Origin: Hydrogenophaga sp.
GTDB lineage: Bacteria > Pseudomonadota > Gammaproteobacteria > Burkholderiales > Burkholderiaceae_C
Assembly (NCBI RefSeq): GCF_030373245.1
Contig: NZ_JAUCZF010000001.1
Location: 744,001-808,000, forward strand
DNA length: 64,000 nt
Reading direction: 5' to 3'
A model generated the notes under the pieces. The model made no database searches and was not told the DNA's origin. It saw nothing but the letters and a program-made list of their open reading frames with translations. Below, piece after piece: positions 62,505 through 64,000 of the stretch (the first letter of the stretch is position 1; every line of letters begins with the position of its first letter). The position numbers were made by a program, and so were the translations under genes.

Positions 62505-62579
62505 CCCCCCGCGCCGCCTTCGGCGTCAACCCCCAGGGGGCGATGTTGGCGGCTTGGCAAAGCCAGTTCCGCGGCATCT
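62505..62579 (+). repeat. Dispersed 3'-UTR hairpin repeat, copy R4
   Basis: About 75 bases touching the hydroxybutyryl-CoA dehydrogenase stop, in the same orientation relative to the gene as R1-R3. It has the CCCGCGCCGCCTTCGGCG arm, a CCCCCAGGGGG stretch, and a TTGGC-AAA-GCCAG hairpin where the others have CCGGC/GCCGG (one compensated pair, one wobble), ending CCGCGGCATC. Confidence 0.86.
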
Positions 62580-62634
62580 TTGGTTGGGTCACGCGCGCCG
62601 GAAGCGAGTGGGCCTGACGGTCAGCTCTGTTGCC

Positions 62635-63372
62635 TCACCACGGCACAGTTTGGCCCTGGTGGTCGTAGAAACCCCCGGTCTGGCTGGCGGTGAGGCCATC
62701 CATCACCGCGATCAGCTCGGCTGCGGCCACCTCGGGCGATCGCACCGTCAAGCCGGTCTTGGCAAACGGTTGTGAAAGCGGCGTATCCACCGTTCCTGGG
62801 TGCAGCGCCACGCAGAGCGACTCGCGGTTGCGCCGCGCCAGCTCGATTGAGGCCGTGCGCACCAGCTGGTTGAGCGCGGCCTTGGACGCGCGGTAGGCGT
62901 ACCAGCCGCCCAGCGCGTTGTCACCGATGCTGCCCACTCGGGCCGAGAAGAAGGCCGCCAGACACGGCCCTTGCCGAGGCAGCAGCGGCAGGAAATGGCG
63001 CATCACCAGCGCCGGGCCAATGGCGTTGACCGCGAAGCTGTGCGCCAGTGCATCGGCGTCCAGGTGCTGCCAGGAGCGCTCGGGTTCGGCGCGAGAACCT
63101 GAAGCGGTGCCGCCATGCAGAAACCCCGTTGCGACGATCAGCCGTTGCAAACGCTGACCGCGGGCCGACAGCTCATCGGCCACGCGCTGCGCGCAGGCGG
63201 CGATGGAGGCAGGCTGAGTGAAATTGAGAGGTGGATCGGTGCGCCGGCCGATCGCCAGCACGGTCTCCCCCCTTTCGCGCAGACCTTGCACCAACGCTGC
63301 GCCCAGACCGCCGGTGCCACCGAGAACGATCGACAAGCCAGGCTTTTCAACGGCGTCTTGAAGCGTGTTCAT
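62635..63372 (-). CDS. SDR family NAD(P)-dependent oxidoreductase
   Basis: A 245-residue short-chain dehydrogenase from MNTLQDAVEKPGLSI. The Rossmann start is GLSIVLGGTGGLGAALVQGLRERG; the active site is GSIGDNALGGWYAYRASKAALNQLV with Tyr-x3-Lys; the next helix LVRTASIELARRN and ALHPGTVDTPLSQPF follow. The arrangement resembles C-factor-like SDRs (CsgA type), with a less usual glycine motif GGTGGLG. Substrate unknown. Its start is 54 bases from the glutathione reductase start in the divergent direction. Confidence 0.9.
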   Translation of the reverse strand: MNTLQDAVEKPGLSIVLGGTGGLGAALVQGLRERGETVLAIGRRTDPPLNFTQPASIAACAQRVADELSARGQRLQRLIVATGFLHGGTASGSRAEPERSWQHLDADALAHSFAVNAIGPALVMRHFLPLLPRQGPCLAAFFSARVGSIGDNALGGWYAYRASKAALNQLVRTASIELARRNRESLCVALHPGTVDTPLSQPFAKTGLTVRSPEVAAAELIAVMDGLTASQTGGFYDHQGQTVPW

Positions 63373-63426
63373 GCACCGATTGTGGGAGCAAACTACCATC
63401 AAGGCATCACACAAGGACTTCTGGAC

Positions 63427-64000
63427 ATGGCTTCATCATTTGACTTCGATTTCTTCGTGATTGGCGGCGGCAGCGGAGGCGTGCGCGCCGCGCGCATGGC
63501 GGCGCAACGGGGTGCCCGCGTGGCACTGGCCGAGATGCTGGGCACCGACGGCCTCGGCGGCACCTGCGTCAACGTGGGCTGCATCCCCAAGAAGCTGTAC
63601 AGCTACGCAGCGCACTACGGCGATAGCTTTCACGAATCCGCCGGGTTCGGATGGGAAGGTGAGGCGCCTGTGCTCAACTGGTCCACGCTCAAGACCAACC
63701 GGGCCAAGGAGATCGGACGCTTGAACGGCGTCTACAGCAACCTGCTGAGCGGCTCGGGCGTTTCGGTTTTCAACGGATTTGCGCGCATCGACGGCGAACA
63801 AGCCATCACCCTCGCCACTCTGCACGCAGATGGCAGCCCCGGTCATCAGCACTTCACCGCGAAAAACATCCTGATCGCTACCGGCGGCACGCCCTACGTG
63901 CCGCACTTCCAGGGGCGCGAACACGTGATCACCTCCAACGAGGTGTTTGATCTGGAGCCCTTTCCCCAGCGCCTGCTGGTGGTGGGCGGCGGCTACATCG
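63427..64000 (+). CDS. gor: Glutathione-disulfide reductase (3' end outside window)
   Basis: The first 191 residues are present; the gene continues past the right edge. It reduces glutathione disulfide with NADPH. FAD-binding VIGGGSGGVRAARMAA leads, then the redox pair Cys47 and Cys52 in GGTCVNVGCIPKKLY, YSYAAHYGDSF, and ILIATGGTPYVPHFQG. The NADPH motif VVGGGYI begins at the very end. The GTCVNVGCIPKKL context with LYSYAAHY separates it from dihydrolipoamide dehydrogenase and mercuric reductase. It is divergent from the SDR gene. Confidence 0.95.
   Translation, partial: MASSFDFDFFVIGGGSGGVRAARMAAQRGARVALAEMLGTDGLGGTCVNVGCIPKKLYSYAAHYGDSFHESAGFGWEGEAPVLNWSTLKTNRAKEIGRLNGVYSNLLSGSGVSVFNGFARIDGEQAITLATLHADGSPGHQHFTAKNILIATGGTPYVPHFQGREHVITSNEVFDLEPFPQRLLVVGGGYI

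Overview
This is a high-GC bacterial chromosome segment with dense, short-spaced operons. Gene content points to a betaproteobacterium of the Burkholderiales, most likely Comamonadaceae (Hydrogenophaga-like): slmA beside argB, fused isobutyryl-CoA mutase, PHA granule proteins, many Comamonadaceae-type small hypothetical genes, and a dispersed hairpin repeat placed behind stop codons. The genus is an inference. No tRNA, rRNA, transposase, phage gene or CRISPR array was seen.

Layout. 1-9.0 kb: end of a Tim44-domain gene, DUF3047 lipoprotein, DUF1428 protein, a BLUF blue-light receptor operon (BLUF, anchored hypothetical, GST), a Cys-rich miniprotein, CIA30 protein, cupin, an S8 protease with a C-terminal sorting tail beside a lipoprotein resembling its own propeptide, and a TPR-methyltransferase. 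9.0-18.7 kb: a minus-strand beta-oxidation cluster led by a TetR regulator with a palindromic operator (acyl-CoA dehydrogenase, DUF2147, two-domain hydroxyacyl-CoA dehydrogenase/hydratase, hydratase, thiolase, thioesterase, hydratase). 18.8-20.6 kb: slmA and argB.

20.8-36.6 kb: storage lipid and granule genes: a two-domain fatty acyl-CoA reductase, a PhaF-like phasin, patatin lipase, PhaD-like regulator and TPR protein. Two peptidases, an orphan solute-binding protein, a molybdopterin oxidoreductase and a lipoprotein aminopeptidase follow, then a PHA granule protein, acyl-CoA-binding protein and wax ester synthase/DGAT. Fatty acyl-CoA reductase plus WS/DGAT is a minimal wax ester pathway. coaX (pantothenate kinase) closes the block.

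36.6-41.0 kb: the most notable locus, an apparently complete alpha-hydroxyketone quorum-sensing cluster of the Lqs/Jqs/Cqs kind: PLP-dependent autoinducer synthase, six-TM histidine kinase, a response regulator with an insertion in its receiver, and a divergent LuxR-type regulator. 41.2-42.6 kb: persulfide dioxygenase-rhodanese fusion with a CsoR-family repressor that lacks the metal-site histidine. 42.9-47.6 kb: TRAP transporter and amidase operon ending in an unlisted 58-residue membrane protein. 47.7-52.0 kb: PPK2 and icmF behind a 24-bp perfect palindrome. 52.1-64 kb: an orphan multi-PAS histidine kinase, DUF6352 protein, arginase with LysE exporter, GMC oxidoreductase with an ABM protein, hydroxybutyryl-CoA dehydrogenase, an SDR, and the start of glutathione reductase.

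All assignments rest on reading the sequence and on family knowledge; no database search was run.
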